Assembly: GCF_030272615.1 (NCBI RefSeq)
Contig: NC_081405.1
Coordinates: 20,725,047 to 20,785,046 of the forward strand
DNA: 60,000 nucleotides
From: Cryptomeria japonica
Lineage: Eukaryota; Streptophyta; Pinopsida; Cupressales; Cupressaceae
Direction of reading: 5' to 3'
The notes under the pieces were generated by a model. It was not told the origin of the DNA. It made no database searches and saw only the letters and a program-made list of their open reading frames with translations. The position numbers and the translations under genes are program-made. Shown piece after piece: positions 11,990 through 22,276 of this stretch. Each line of letters starts with the position of its first letter. Position 1 is the first letter of the stretch.

Positions 11990-12859
11990 TTCTGTGGTGA
12001 TTCACATTGCTTGTGGATGTTTCTAGATCGTGTTCTATCTGTGTTGATGGTCCACATTGATCATTGTATGCATTATTGATCATTTTCTTGATCCGATCGT
12101 GTTCTTCGTGTTATGCAACATTCTTGGTGATTGTAGCATGTTGCAGATGATCGAGGTATAATTGTTGGAGGTGTTGCATGTTTGCGGTATTGTTTTAGGT
12201 CCAAAATATGTCTTAGTCGACATTGTTTTGGTCTGCATGTATTGATGTAGCGTGTGAGGTTATTGTTTTGTAATTTGTATTGAGGGTTTAGCTGACCTTG
12301 AAATGTAGGTTGATGATTTGTATAAATATATGTTACAGATGTGTCTTCTCACTATCTTCAAGTGTGAATATTGATTTTATCTTTCAATAGCAGAGGAGAA
12401 GTGCAAAGAAGTGTGAAAGAGTAGAGTTTGAGTATATGTGCCTCACTATAACTATAACCAGGCATGTGGAGATGCTATTTCATCAGTTCACGATCCTCTG
12501 GATGTAATCTGAATGTTTTTGTAAGGTAGTGAGCCTTTTCCAGAGTTGTAGCCCTTCTTGTTTTGTAATTTGAGCACTGAGCTCTAGGTAGTGTGCCCGA
12601 ATGTATGTTCATTCCCCATTGCAATATTTATACTTACTCCTAACATGGTATTATCTCATTATACGTAGGTTCCCACCGTGGTTTTTCCCTCAACCAGGTT
12701 TTCCACATCAAAAATCTTGGTGTTATGTGTGTTATTGATGTGGTGCTCATTTATGCTTTCACTATTTATTATCAAATCTGAATTTAAGTTTGATTTATGT
12801 AGCATTTGAGAGAAAACTAATTCACCCCCCCCTCTCAGTTTGTTGTATTGTTACCAACA
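11990..12859 (+). repeat. 5' LTR of copia B, right arm
   Basis: It matches 31765-32632 of the 3' LTR. It ends GTTACCAACA and is followed by AT and the primer site. Near its end it has the C-rich block CCCCCCCTCTCAG seen in most copia LTRs here. Confidence 0.9.
12321..12330 (+). promoter_or_regulatory. TATA box in 5' LTR of B
   Basis: TATAAATATA is conserved in the other LTR at 32096-32105, about 540 bases from the LTR end. It is the likely start region for element transcription. Confidence 0.55.
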
Positions 12860-12861
12860 AT

Positions 12862-12873
12862 TGGTATCAGATC
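12862..12873 (+). other. Primer binding site of copia B
   Basis: TGGTATCAGATC matches the initiator tRNA site TGGTATCAGAGC with one change. It lies two bases after the LTR. Confidence 0.88.
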
Positions 12874-12915
12874 TAGATCCTCTGGAAGAAGCTTGATCGC
12901 TTGAGGAGATCCCAG

Positions 12916-13887
12916 ATGGCAACCTTTGCATTTAAGAAGGATAGTCCAAGATTTGATGGAATAAATTACACTCTCTGGAAGAACCAGATGGAATGTCATT
13001 TGAGGCATTGGTGAAGACTATTGGTAGATTAATAAGAATGTGTATAATTCTCCTCTGAATGGTCTTACCACTCCGGATGAGATAAAGGAAACTGAATTCA
13101 ATATTAGAGCTAAGCAAGCATTATTGAGTGCCTTGTCTGATTAGATGAGATGATTAATGTGATAGATCTGTAGACTTCTCATGAGATCTGGAATAAGATG
13201 GAGATAAGATGCAGAGCTTGAAGGGAAAATATGAGATGCTCAAGATGGGAGAAGATGATAACATTACCCCCTTTGTGCAGAAAGTGAATGAGCTAGTGTT
13301 GAACATCAGATGTGCTGGTGGAGTGTTGGAAGAATATGAGATTGTTGTTAAGGTGTTGAGATCTTTGCCTCTTGCTTACAAGCATAAGGTCGTTGCTATT
13401 GAAGAGATCCGGACTATGATAGATGTAACTAGAGATATGTTGATTATTAAGCTTGTTGGTTTTGAGTTGAGCGAGTTTGGTGAAGCCCCTTCTAAATCCG
13501 AATCTACATTTAAAGATACTGTATTTGGGAAGCAGAAATATGATTCAGGAGAAATTTCTACAAGAGTATCTAGATATGAGAAGGAGATGAGAGAGCTTGA
13601 AGAAGATGAAAGAGAGCTTGAAGAGATTGAAGCCTTGATTTCCAGAGGATTTCCTAAAGGTGTTGGTAAGTATGAAGGAAAGTTGCCCCTTAAATGTTTT
13701 TCATGAAATAAGATGGGACATTTTGCCCTAAGGTGTCTGAAAAGAGTTTCTAAGAAGCCATTGAATCTATATACGACTAAATATTAGAAGAAGTGTTACT
13801 TTGTTGCTCATGAAGTTGTGACAGATGATGAGTCTGAGAAAGGAAATTTAGGAGATGAGTGGGTGTTCATTGCTATCAAAGAAGATG
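12916..13887 (+). pseudogene. Gag of copia B (N-terminal polyprotein)
   Basis: Gag starts at ATG 12916 (MATFAFKKDSPRFDGINY, then LWKNQM) and is quickly broken by frameshifts and stops. The clean part is 13209-13706 with MQSLKGKYEMLKMGEDDNI and RCAGGVLEEYEIVVKVLRSLP, typical of Sirevirus Gag. A zinc knuckle follows at about 13697-13740, CFS-stop-NKMGHFALRC, with its second cysteine turned into TGA. The frame runs on to 13887 (DEWVFIAIKED), where element D is inserted; the sense resumes at 27820. Confidence 0.85.
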
Positions 13888-14393
13888 TGTTGGCAATTGA
13901 CACTCAATTGATTGGTTTCACTATGTTGTCATTGATGACAACATGGCAGCTTGTTCCGGTTTCATATTTTGGGTTAGTTGTGTACCAGCAGGCTCTTTAC
14001 CGACACCGACAGGTAGGAAGGAATTCTTTGGTTACCGACAAGGTAGTCTGACATGGTTTAGAATTAGGTTATCGGTATTGGAGGCCGACATCTTTTGGAT
14101 CCAACATCGGCACTTGTTTTTTGATATTCATGTATTTATGTTATCTAGCCGACATGTATATTGATATTGTAATTATCTTTGTAAGCCGACATAAGGCATG
14201 ATGAATTGTAAAGGGTATATAGGTCAGTTGGTTAGATCATTTTGATATATGGTATGGATGCGAATATGGATGGATAGGAGATATGAAATATATGAGAGAG
14301 TTCATGTATGTGAGGATATTATGTAAGGGTTATTCCAGTAAAGGGTTTAGGGTTTTAGACCGGAATAGACAGAGCTTAATCGTAACTGTATTT
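13888..14393 (+). repeat. 5' LTR of D, left arm
   Basis: It matches 26900-27395 of the 3' LTR. It is interrupted after TATTT (14389-14393), the target duplication of copia C, and resumes at 20322. The two arms without one duplication add to about 911 bases, against 915 in the 3' LTR. TATA-like GGGTATATAGG lies near 14214. Confidence 0.92.
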
Positions 14394-14854
14394 TGTTGAA
14401 ATGTGGCGAATGATCAACAAAGTACTATACACTCAGCACGTATCCTTGCCAAGGTTCAGGGCTGGGCTGTGCCCTGGGCAAAGGTTCGGGGGTGGCAGCC
14501 CTCGAGAAAAGTGGGGGTTCAGGGGCGGGAGCCCTCGAGAAAAAAAAATTGGGTATTTTTTTTGATGAAAATCGATATTGTAATAAAACCCTAAAAAGAC
14601 TGACTTTGTTTTTGCCCTAAAAATGCATGTTATAAGCGGCTGGGATGCTTAAGGCATGGTAAGGTTGATGTACTATTTTTGCTGGATAATAAGAAAGATT
14701 GGATGGCTGTGTATGGTGGACGTAACCCATTCTGGGTGAACCACGTTAAATCTCTGTGTTATCTGTGTCCTATTTTATTCCTTTATCTTTTGTATTTAAA
14801 TCTGCATATAATTGTTAGTTCATATTTGCTTCGGATTTGCTTGAAACCCTAACA
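14394..14854 (+). repeat. 5' LTR of copia C
   Basis: It starts TGTTGAAATGTGG and ends ACCCTAACA, 461 bases. It differs from the 3' LTR (493 bases) by scattered substitutions and by exactly one 32-bp minisatellite unit. Confidence 0.94.
14481..14543. repeat. G-rich minisatellite, two units
   Basis: Two units of about 32 bases share the core GGGGGTTC, then GAGCCCTCGAGAAAA. The 3' LTR has three units (19909-20003). The GGGG/CCCC content lets each unit fold into a short stem. Confidence 0.8.
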
Positions 14855-14856
14855 AT

Positions 14857-14868
14857 TGGTATTAGAGC
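14857..14868 (+). other. Primer binding site of copia C
   Basis: TGGTATTAGAGC, with one transition from the initiator tRNA match, lies two bases after the LTR. Confidence 0.88.
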
Positions 14869-14913
14869 GAGGTATTCTGTAAATTGGCAGGACTCTCAGA
14901 TTTGAGTGGGAGC

Positions 14914-16600
14914 AATGGAGGATTCCAAATTCAAGGTCAAAAAGTTTAACAGCTAAAATTATCAGTTATGGAAAATGAAGATGGAGGATTACCTGTATCA
15001 AAAGGATTTGTGGCGGCCATTGGAAGGAAAGGCAAAGAAAGCGACCACAATGTCAGATGAAGAGTGGGACATTTTAGATAGAAAGGCACTGGGATCCATT
15101 CGATTGTGCCTTGCACCGTTTGTAGCATTCAATATAACAGAAGCAAAAATGACTGTAGATTTGATGGCAACATTGGCTAAGTTGTATGAGAAACCCTCGG
15201 CTTGGAATAAGTTATTTCTTATGAAGCATTTGTTTAATTTGAAAATGAGTGAGGGAGGATTGTAGCAAAGCACTTAAATGAATTTAATACAATTACCAGT
15301 CAATTGTCTTCGGTAAAAATTACCTTTGCAGAAGAGGTTAGGGCACTCTTGATTTTATGTTCTTTGCCAGAAAGCTGGAATAGCTTGGTTATGGTTGTAA
15401 GCAACTCTATCTTGTAAGGAAGTTAAGTAGCGGAAACAACTTCCTACACTAACCTTGAGAGGAGGGTAATGCAAAACTTTTTCAGATCATTACAACAGTT
15501 ACAGAAAATAGAAATAGATATAATAGCATTCATACCACAACACAATGATTTACGTGGGGAAAACCCTTTCGGGAGAAAAACCCCACCCTCCAAAAGCAGC
15601 TCAATATTTTATTCAGCAATCAAAAACAGATTACAAAATACTTGCAGAGCAAGCTCTTCGCAGGAGTATCACTAATCAGAGATTCAGAGGCAACTCAATA
15701 GCCATAGGACTCTTACACACAACCTCTATCTCATACACCTCATAAATAGGAGATACAATACAAGAAACCGTCAAACGGTATTACAAAACCATGGGCTAAA
15801 ACCACCCAATAAGGTGTAGCCGACCTTATCTCCCTTCTATGACATGTTAAAGCACACATCAACACGTGTCGCTCCCTTTTACAGCTCATTTATGTATCCG
15901 ATACAAATTATTTTTCCTATTTCAGGAGTACAAACTTCCGGAGGCCATAACTTGAGAACCGGGTGTCCGATTGACGAACCGTTTGAAGCGCCAGAAAGCT
16001 CGCGAAGTGTTCTATCACCTCGTAACCCGCTTCACCGGTTACGGCAACTTTTCAGGGCGTTTCGGAGCCTCTAAAGTCCCCAAAATTAAGTTTAAACATT
16101 TTATTGCACCCCTCCAAGACGAAAACTTTAATATCTTCAAAACTAGCTGTGACCTTGCGACGAAACTTTACCGGAATGCTTATCTAGCCAACCAGAAGCT
16201 TCAGGGAGAGTTTCGCACCATTTCGTGCTCAAATAAAAACTTACTATAAATAGTAACCTCACATAAATGCAAGGTTGAGACACCATTTTTCCCAACATAT
16301 CTCTGGTAAAAATACTTTGGTATTTGATTATATTGTTGGTGTTATCGTAAGCGAGGAAATGCGAAAGAAAAGCACAGGTGAGACTCCAACATCATCAAGT
16401 AGTGTTTTGAATGTGGAGAATAGAGGAAGATCAAAGGAAAGAGGAAAAGGCCCTTGGAATGAGAAGTCACGAGGGAAGTCAAAGAAAGGACGCTCTTAAT
16501 CTAGAGGAAAGAAAGACTGTTGGTCTCAAAAAAACAAAGAAGGAGACAAAAATGAAAATGACAGTAAAGAAGCTAATATTGCAAGTAATACTTTACAAGA
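14914..16600 (+). pseudogene. Gag of copia C, split by a solo LTR
   Basis: The frame starts at ATG 14914 (MEDSKFKVKKFN, one early stop, then YQLWKMKMEDYLYQKDLW), typical copia Gag. It continues to LPESWNSLVMVVSNS, where a solo LTR cuts in at 15413-16297. It resumes with the end of Gag (VIVSEEMRKKSTGE) and a basic, K/R/G-rich tail at 16411-16560. The usual zinc knuckle is only a remnant (KKDCWSQKNKEG). A single-base frame change near 15260 and a stop near 16498 add to the damage. Confidence 0.9.
15413..16297 (-). mobile_element. Solo LTR S1 in gag of copia C
   Basis: An 885-bp insertion starts TGTAAGGAAG and ends TTTCCCAACA, with target duplication TATCT at 15408-15412 and 16298-16302. Removing it with one duplication restores the Gag sense. 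The ends and the block near 15560 (GGGGAAAACCC, then AAAAACCCC) match solo LTR S2 at 33930. Orientation is inferred: on the minus strand it begins TGTTGGGAAA, like many LTRs here. Confidence 0.93.
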
Positions 16601-16970
16601 TGCTTTAATCTTATGTTTGGATAATGTTAATGATTCCCGGGTAATAGATTTTGGAGCTTCATTTCATGCTACACCCCATAGAAAATATTTTCTAGATTAT
16701 GTTCAAGGTGATTTTGGACAGGTATATTTGAGTGATGATGAGCCCTATCAAATTGTTGGAAAAGGAAAGATAAAGATCAAGTTGCAGAATGGAAATGACT
16801 GGTTTCTACAAGAGGTAAGACATGTTCCTAACTTAAGAAGAAATTTAATTTCTGCAAGGCAACTAGGTAGTGAAGGTTGCATAGTTACCTTCTCAGACAG
16901 TATCTAGAAGGTCAGTAAAGGATCATTAGTAGTAGCTAAAGGTGCGAAGGTAGGCACATTATATCTGTGT
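16601..16970 (+). pseudogene. Protease region of copia C
   Basis: SRVIDFGASFHATPHRKYF at about 16632-16690 is the Tork-type protease site; the usual DSGAS reads DFGAS, a lost active-site serine. It is followed by GKIKIKLQNG, EVRHVPNLRRNLISA and a TAG at 16905-16907 where a tryptophan is usual (CTGG to CTAG). The frame continues as KVSKGSLVVAKG into the pre-integrase part. Confidence 0.85.
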
Positions 16971-17039
16971 ACTGGTAACACTTACTCTACCTTAGCTGCT
17001 ACAGATAAAGTTACTGCAGGGACAACAACAATAGATGTT

Positions 17040-18110
17040 GCAAGAACAGATTTGATAATGTGGCACCATAGGCTTGGGCACATGAGTGAGAAAGGGATGA
17101 AAACCCTTCACTCCAAAAATCTATTGCCAGGACTAAAGAAGATTGATTTAGAGTTATGTGAAAACTGTGTTTATGGAAAACAAAAAAGAGTCAGATTTCT
17201 CAAGGTTGGGAAAGAGAAGAAGAGTGAGAAGTTAGAGCTTATGCATTCAGATGTATGGGGACCAGCTCAGGTATCATCTCTTGGTGGCTCTTGTTATTAT
17301 GTTATTTTTATTGATAACTCAACCAGAAAAACATGGGTATATTTCCTAAAACAAAAATTAGATGTTTTTGAAGCTTTTAAGAAATGGAAAGCTTTGGTTG
17401 AGAATGAGACAGGAAAAAAGTTGAAGTGTCTCAGATCGGATAATGGAGGTGAGTATTGCAGCAAAGCATTTGAAGATTACTGCTCCTTAAATGAGACTAG
17501 AAAGCAGAAGATAGTTCCAAGAACTCCATAGGAAAATGGTGTGTCAGAGAGAATGAATAGGACTATCATGGAACACGCGAGGAGCATGAGATTGCATGCT
17601 AGATTGCCCTTACATTTTTGGGTAGATGTTGTACATACTGCTGTCTATTTGATAAATAGAGGACCTTCAACCCCTTTGGATGGTGGTATTCCAGAGGAGG
17701 CATGAACTGGTAAAAAGGTAAATTATTCTTTTCTGAAAACCTTTGGTTGTGAAGCTTTTGTCCATGTTAATAAAGAAAACATAACCAAGCTTGATGATAA
17801 ATCTCAGAAATGTACCTTCATTGGATATGGGATTGATGAATATGGCTATCGGTTATGGGATTTTGAAAATAAGAAAATAACTAGAAGTAGAGATGTTATA
17901 TTCAATGAGAAGGTTATGTATAAAGAACAGATGCAGGATAAGAAGCATGAACATGATAAGCAAGAATATGTGGTGTTGGATGAGATTCCTAAAAATGAAA
18001 TGCCATAGGTACCTGATGTTTAGCAACAACAGAATGTCCCACAAACTCCTGCAAGTGTTAGACGTTCTACGAGGTCAAGTAGACGCCCTTAAAGATTTTA
18101 TCCTTCTTTG
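17040..18110 (+). pseudogene. Integrase region of copia C pol
   Basis: The pre-integrase zinc segment is intact (MWHHRLGHMSEKGM, then CENCVYGKQ, from 17058). The catalytic core follows: HSDVWGP, YVIFIDNSTRKTWVYFLK, LRSDNGGEY and ENGVSERMNRT, giving the D, D, E residues. The C-terminal part has FLKTFGCEAFVHVN and FIGYG. Stops are TAG at 17529-17531, 18006-18008 and 18021-18023 (all at likely glutamines) and TGA near 17703 at a tryptophan. The rest is one frame, so decay is slight. Confidence 0.93.
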
Positions 18111-18960
18111 TATTCTATATTATTAATTGATTCTGGTGAACTAGAAGAATATGAAGAAGCAATGCAGGTGGATGCCAAACAACAGTGGGAGCTAGGCATG
18201 AAAGAGGAGATGGACTCCTTGATGAAAAATAAGACTTGGGACTTAGTCCCTTTACCTGCAGAAAAAAGAGCCTTTCCTAACAAATGGGATTATCGCCCGA
18301 AGGAGGAGGAAAGAGGTTAGAAAAGATATAAGGCCAAACTTGTGGTAAAAGATTTTGCATAGAAAAAGGGTATAGATTATGATGAAATATTTTCTCCAGT
18401 TGTAAAAATGACTTCAATTAGAACTGTACTTAGTCTTGTGGCTGCAAATGATTTACATCTTGAACAATTAAATGTGAAAACAACTTTTCTCCATGGAGAT
18501 TTGGAGGAAATTTACATTTTGCAACCACAGGGATATGAGGTCAAAGGTAAGGAGAACTTGGTGTGCAGGTTGAAGAAAAGTTTGTATGGCCTAAAGCAAG
18601 CACCCCGACAATGGTATTTAAAATTTGATAGTTTCATGGCTGAACACAGTTATCATAGATGTCATTTTGATCATTGTGTATATTTTAAGAGATTGGATAA
18701 TGGCAGTTATATTATCCTGTTGCTTTATGTTGATGACATGCTTGTTGTTGGGTCTAACATGGAACACATAAATGATCTTAAACAGAAATTAGCCAGGTCA
18801 TTTGCTATGAAGGATTTGGGTGCAGTTAAGCAAATTCTGGGTATGAGGATTACACAGGACAGAAAAAATAGAACCTTGAATTTGTCCCAAAGTGAGTATA
18901 TAAAGAAGGTGTTGAAAAAATTTAACATCCAGGATGCAAAAGCAGTTAGTACACCTTTGG
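18111..18960 (+). pseudogene. Reverse transcriptase of copia C pol
   Basis: The RT starts around 18150 (EEAMQVDAKQQWELGMKEEM), continues through KARLV-like YKAKLVVKDFA, FSPVVKMTSIRTVLSLVA, NVKTTFLHGDLEE and [12 protein letters not shown], and reaches the active site YVDD at 18726-18737. AMKDLGAVKQILGM and SEYIKKVLKKFN follow. TAG stops at 18318-18320 and 18360-18362 break the N-terminal part; from 18408 the frame is open for 288 residues. Confidence 0.94.
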
Positions 18961-19690
18961 CTAGTCATTTCAAATTAACTAAGGAGATGTGCCCAAAGGC
19001 ACAGGAAGAAGTAAAGAAAATGTCTAACATCCCATATTCATCAGCTGTTGGCAGTCTGATGTATGCAATGGTATGCACAAGGCCAGATATTGCACATGCA
19101 GTGGGAGTTGTGAGCAGGTTTATGAGTAATCCGAGTATGGAACATTGGAATGCTATGAAATGGATCCTTCAGTATTTGAAAGGAACAACTATGAAGGCAT
19201 TATGTTTCAAAGGATCTAATGCTTCTCTGAGTGGATTTGTTGACTCTGATCTGGTAGGTGATATTGATTCATAGAGGAGCACTACAGGGTATGTTTTAAC
19301 TATAGGGGGAACTGCAATCAGTTGGATTTCTAGGCTGCAAAAGGTTGTTACACTTTCAACCATTGAAGCTGAGTATGTTGCTGCTATAGAAGCCAACAAG
19401 GAGATGATTTGGTTACAATATTTTTCGAGGAATCGGGTCAGACACAGGAGGATCGCCCATTGTATACTGATAGCTAGAGTGCCATTCATCTTGTGAAGAA
19501 CTCTACTTTTCATTCAAGGACAAAGCACATTCAGCTCAGGTACCACTTCATCCAGACTGTTTTGGAGGAGGGTCAGTTATGGCTTGAGAAGATTCACACA
19601 AGTGAGAATCCTGCCGATATGTTCATGAAGGCAGTTCCATAGGAGAAGCTGATTTCTTCATTAGTTTCTGTTGGTCTTCTTGATTGATAA
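18961..19690 (+). pseudogene. RNase H and end of copia C pol
   Basis: YSSAVGSLMYAMVCTRPDIA and HWNAMKWILQYLKGT link to RNase H: FVDSDLVGDIDS, STTGYV, STIEAEYVA, then the tail after a frame slip near 19420 (HSRTKHIQLRYHF-like sense, ENPADMF). TAG stops occur at 19272-19274, 19475-19477 and 19640-19642. The natural end is near 19688. Confidence 0.88.
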
Positions 19691-19763
19691 TTGTGGAATT
19701 TATACCAGTCGAGTCCTAGTGTTTTATCCACCGGATGTTTCATACACAGTGGTGTTGTGTAGT

Positions 19764-19827
19764 ATCAGTCTCCAAGTGGGAGATTGTTCGGTGTGGAGCC
19801 TGATCAGTCTCCAAGTGGGAGATTGTT
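19764..19827 (+). repeat. Duplicated polypurine tract of copia C
   Basis: ATCAGTCTCCAAGTGGGAG followed by ATTGTT occurs twice, at 19764-19788 and 19803-19827, 39 bases apart. The second copy abuts the 3' LTR and holds the working tract AAGTGGGAGAT. Confidence 0.85.
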
Positions 19828-20316
19828 GAAATGTGGCAACTGATTAGCAAAATACTATACACCCAACACGTATCCTTGCCAGGGTCCAGGGCCGGGCCGT
19901 GCCTCGAGTAGGGGTTTAGGGGCGGCAACCCCTGAGGAAAGCGGGGGTTCGGGGCGGCAACCCCTGAGGAAAGCGGGGGTTCGGGGTGGGAGCCCCCGAG
20001 AAATTTTTTTTTGGTTATTTTTTTTTATGAAACCCGACATTGTAATAAAACCCTAAAAAGGATGACTTTGTTTTTGCCCTAAAAACGCATGTTATAAGCG
20101 GTTGTGATGCTTAAGGCATGGTAAGGTTGATGTATTGTTTTTGCTGGATAATAAGAAAGATTGGATGGCTGTGTATGGTGGATGTAACCCATTCTGGGTG
20201 AACCACGTTAAATCTCTATGTTATCTGTGTCCTGTTTTATTCCTTTATCTTTTATATTTAAATCTCCATATAATTGTTAGTTCATATTTGCTTCAGATCT
20301 GCTTGAAACCCTGACA
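19824..20316 (+). repeat. 3' LTR of copia C
   Basis: It starts TGTTGAAATGTGG and ends ACCCTGACA, 493 bases, followed by TATTT. Three G-rich 32-base units at 19909-20003 are nearly identical to each other, against two in the 5' LTR. Confidence 0.94.
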
Positions 20317-20321
20317 TATTT

Positions 20322-20726
20322 TGGCATAGAATATGTTATCTTTGTAGTTCAATCATTTCTCTGGATTCTAGTCTGGATTTGTATGTAGTTAGTGTGACTC
20401 CTTTTGTGATTGAGCAGTGTGCTCTACATTGTAAGCCTTCCTGCAAGTGCAGGCCCCTATATTTTGTAATATCTCTTCATATGGCTAGTGAATTGATATT
20501 GTGGGTCACAAATCCCACCATGCTTTTTCCTCTTTGAGGTTTTCCACGTATATCTATGTGTGTTATGGTGTTCATTTATGTGATTGGCTTATTGGTTTAT
20601 TTACTTCTTTCAATTCTATATGTACTGGTATACTGGTTGGTGTATGCATGTTTTAATAAGGTTAAAATTGATCATTCCGGTAGAACACTGATTCACACCC
20701 CCTCTCAGTGTTCTTGGATTCCAACA
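20322..20726 (+). repeat. 5' LTR of D, right arm
   Basis: It matches 27400-27814 of the 3' LTR and ends TTGGATTCCAACA. It has CACCCCCTCTCAGTG near its end, the block shared by the copia LTRs. Confidence 0.92.
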
Positions 20727-20728
20727 AT

Positions 20729-20740
20729 TGGTATCAGAGC
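20729..20740 (+). other. Primer binding site of element D
   Basis: TGGTATCAGAGC is a perfect match to the initiator methionine tRNA site, two bases after the LTR. Confidence 0.94.
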
Positions 20741-20793
20741 CTTGTGCCTTGGAGGAAGTTTAATAGCTTGAGGAAGATTTTGAATCCGGAATC

Positions 20794-21793
20794 CATGGAT
20801 ATGGGTTTGGAAAAGCAACTTGAGATGGCACTTGAAGATTATGATGCTAAAAGGATGAAGAAATTAAAGCTACAAGATGAATTGAATTCTTCTAAGGAAT
20901 TCATTCTTGTCCTATAGGAGAGGTTGTCATTTGTTCAAGCTAGGAGGAAGGAAATTTTGCAAAATCAGGATGATGAAGAGAAAGATGCACTTAAGGAACA
21001 GTGTCAGAAACTGAGTCAGGAGAACATGGTCATGACAAATGAAATGCAAGCTATAACTATGAGAATGTCTAAGGAGATTAAAGGCCGAAAGAAAAAGGAA
21101 GAAAATCTTGTTGTATCTTTGAAGAACAAATTTTAAGAATGTGGTAGGTTAGTTCATGAGAATGATATGTTGAGAACTGAATTAGTACAATCCCAGAGTA
21201 ATGAACAAGAGATTGAGAGAGAAATGATAATTCTGAGAGATGATCTGACTATTGCAAGTGAGTATAAACAAAAATTCAAGATTAGTTCAACACAACTAGA
21301 TGAGTTATTGAAGAGACAGAGGCAGAATGGAAATTCTAGTGGACTTGTATTTGAACAAGGACAAAGTTCTGGTACTGCAAATGAAGATCAAAACTATAAG
21401 GCATTGGTAAGGCAGTTTAATGCTTATAAATTTAATAGTAGATGTTTTGTTTGTAATAAATTTGGTCACAAGGCTAGGCAATGTAGAAACAGAGCAAATC
21501 AGAACCTTGATTCTGCTCCCGATCAATGTTCTAAATGTAATGAGTATGGGCATAAGACAGAATATTGTAGAGTGAATGTAAAATGTTATGCATGTGGAAA
21601 ATTTGGACATATGGCTAATCAGTGTAGGTCAAGCAATTATACTGGTTTTAGCAAAGCAATTCAAAAGAACAATGTTACATGTTATGCATGTAATGAGGTT
21701 GGACATATTGCTAAATTTTGTAGAAGTATAAATCCACCAATTGGTAATGGAGGATCAAATGAGAAAGAAAAAGAGAAGGTTAATGAAATCTGA
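20794..21793 (+). pseudogene. D ORF1: coiled-coil protein with four CCHC knuckles
   Basis: One reading frame of about 333 codons starts at ATG 20794 (MDMGLEKQLEMALEDYDAKR). It is interrupted only by TAG near 20917 and TAA near 21134, both plausible former glutamine codons. The first 190 residues are charged and heptad-like, a likely coiled coil (KKLKLQDELNSSKEF, LSQENMVMTNEMQA, EREMIILRDDL). Four zinc knuckles follow at 21443-21721: CFVCNKFGHKARQC, CSKCNEYGHKTEYC, CYACGKFGHMANQC, CYACNEVGHIAKFC. Sirevirus Gag normally has one or two knuckles after a UBN2-type domain, which I do not see here. It probably acts as Gag or an RNA-binding protein of D. A frame slip near 21790 lets the sense run on to about 21915 (EEVVPASEASSTGN). 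Confidence 0.82.
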
Positions 21794-22276
21794 CAAGATC
21801 ATACCCAGAGATGGGTCAAGAATTCAGAAGAACAATCAGCAGATGGTAATGCTCCAGTTACTTATCCGACAGAGGAGGTTGTTCCTGCATCGGAAGCAAG
21901 CTCAACTGGTAACTAAGGCCGATGCCTTCAGGGTAGGAAAAATTCATGAAGATGCTGCATATTCCTCGGGAAGAGGTTCTGGAAGATGTTCCAGACATTG
22001 GAGATGCTTATCTGACATGGAGATGTTTAACCAAGATCTGGTATCTTTCACCATAAGTCATTGATGTCAATGAAATATTAGGATTTTTCTTGGAGGATTA
22101 AAGGTTGAATCTACTTCAATTTTTATCACCTTGCATTCAGAGTGATTAAGAGTGATTCAGAATGATTAAGGGCGATTCAGTGTGATCAGATATCTTCTTG
22201 AGCAATTTTACCAGTGATTGGAAGAGGTCTTTAGGGTTTTTCACTGGCAGCAATTCACAGGTATTTATCTTCAATC

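Larger units (their letters stand above)
14394..20316 (+). mobile_element. Copia retrotransposon C (Tork-like)
   Basis: C is a complete element of 5.9 kb: 5' LTR 14394-14854, primer site, gag, protease, integrase, RT, RNase H, polypurine tract and 3' LTR 19824-20316, with duplication TATTT at 14389-14393 and 20317-20321. Short LTRs, a single Gag-Pol frame and a tract AAGTGGGAGAT before TGTTGAAATG resemble Tork/Tnt1-type elements. Pol is nearly continuous; most stops are TAG at expected glutamine codons. A solo LTR of 885 bases interrupts gag. Confidence 0.95.
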
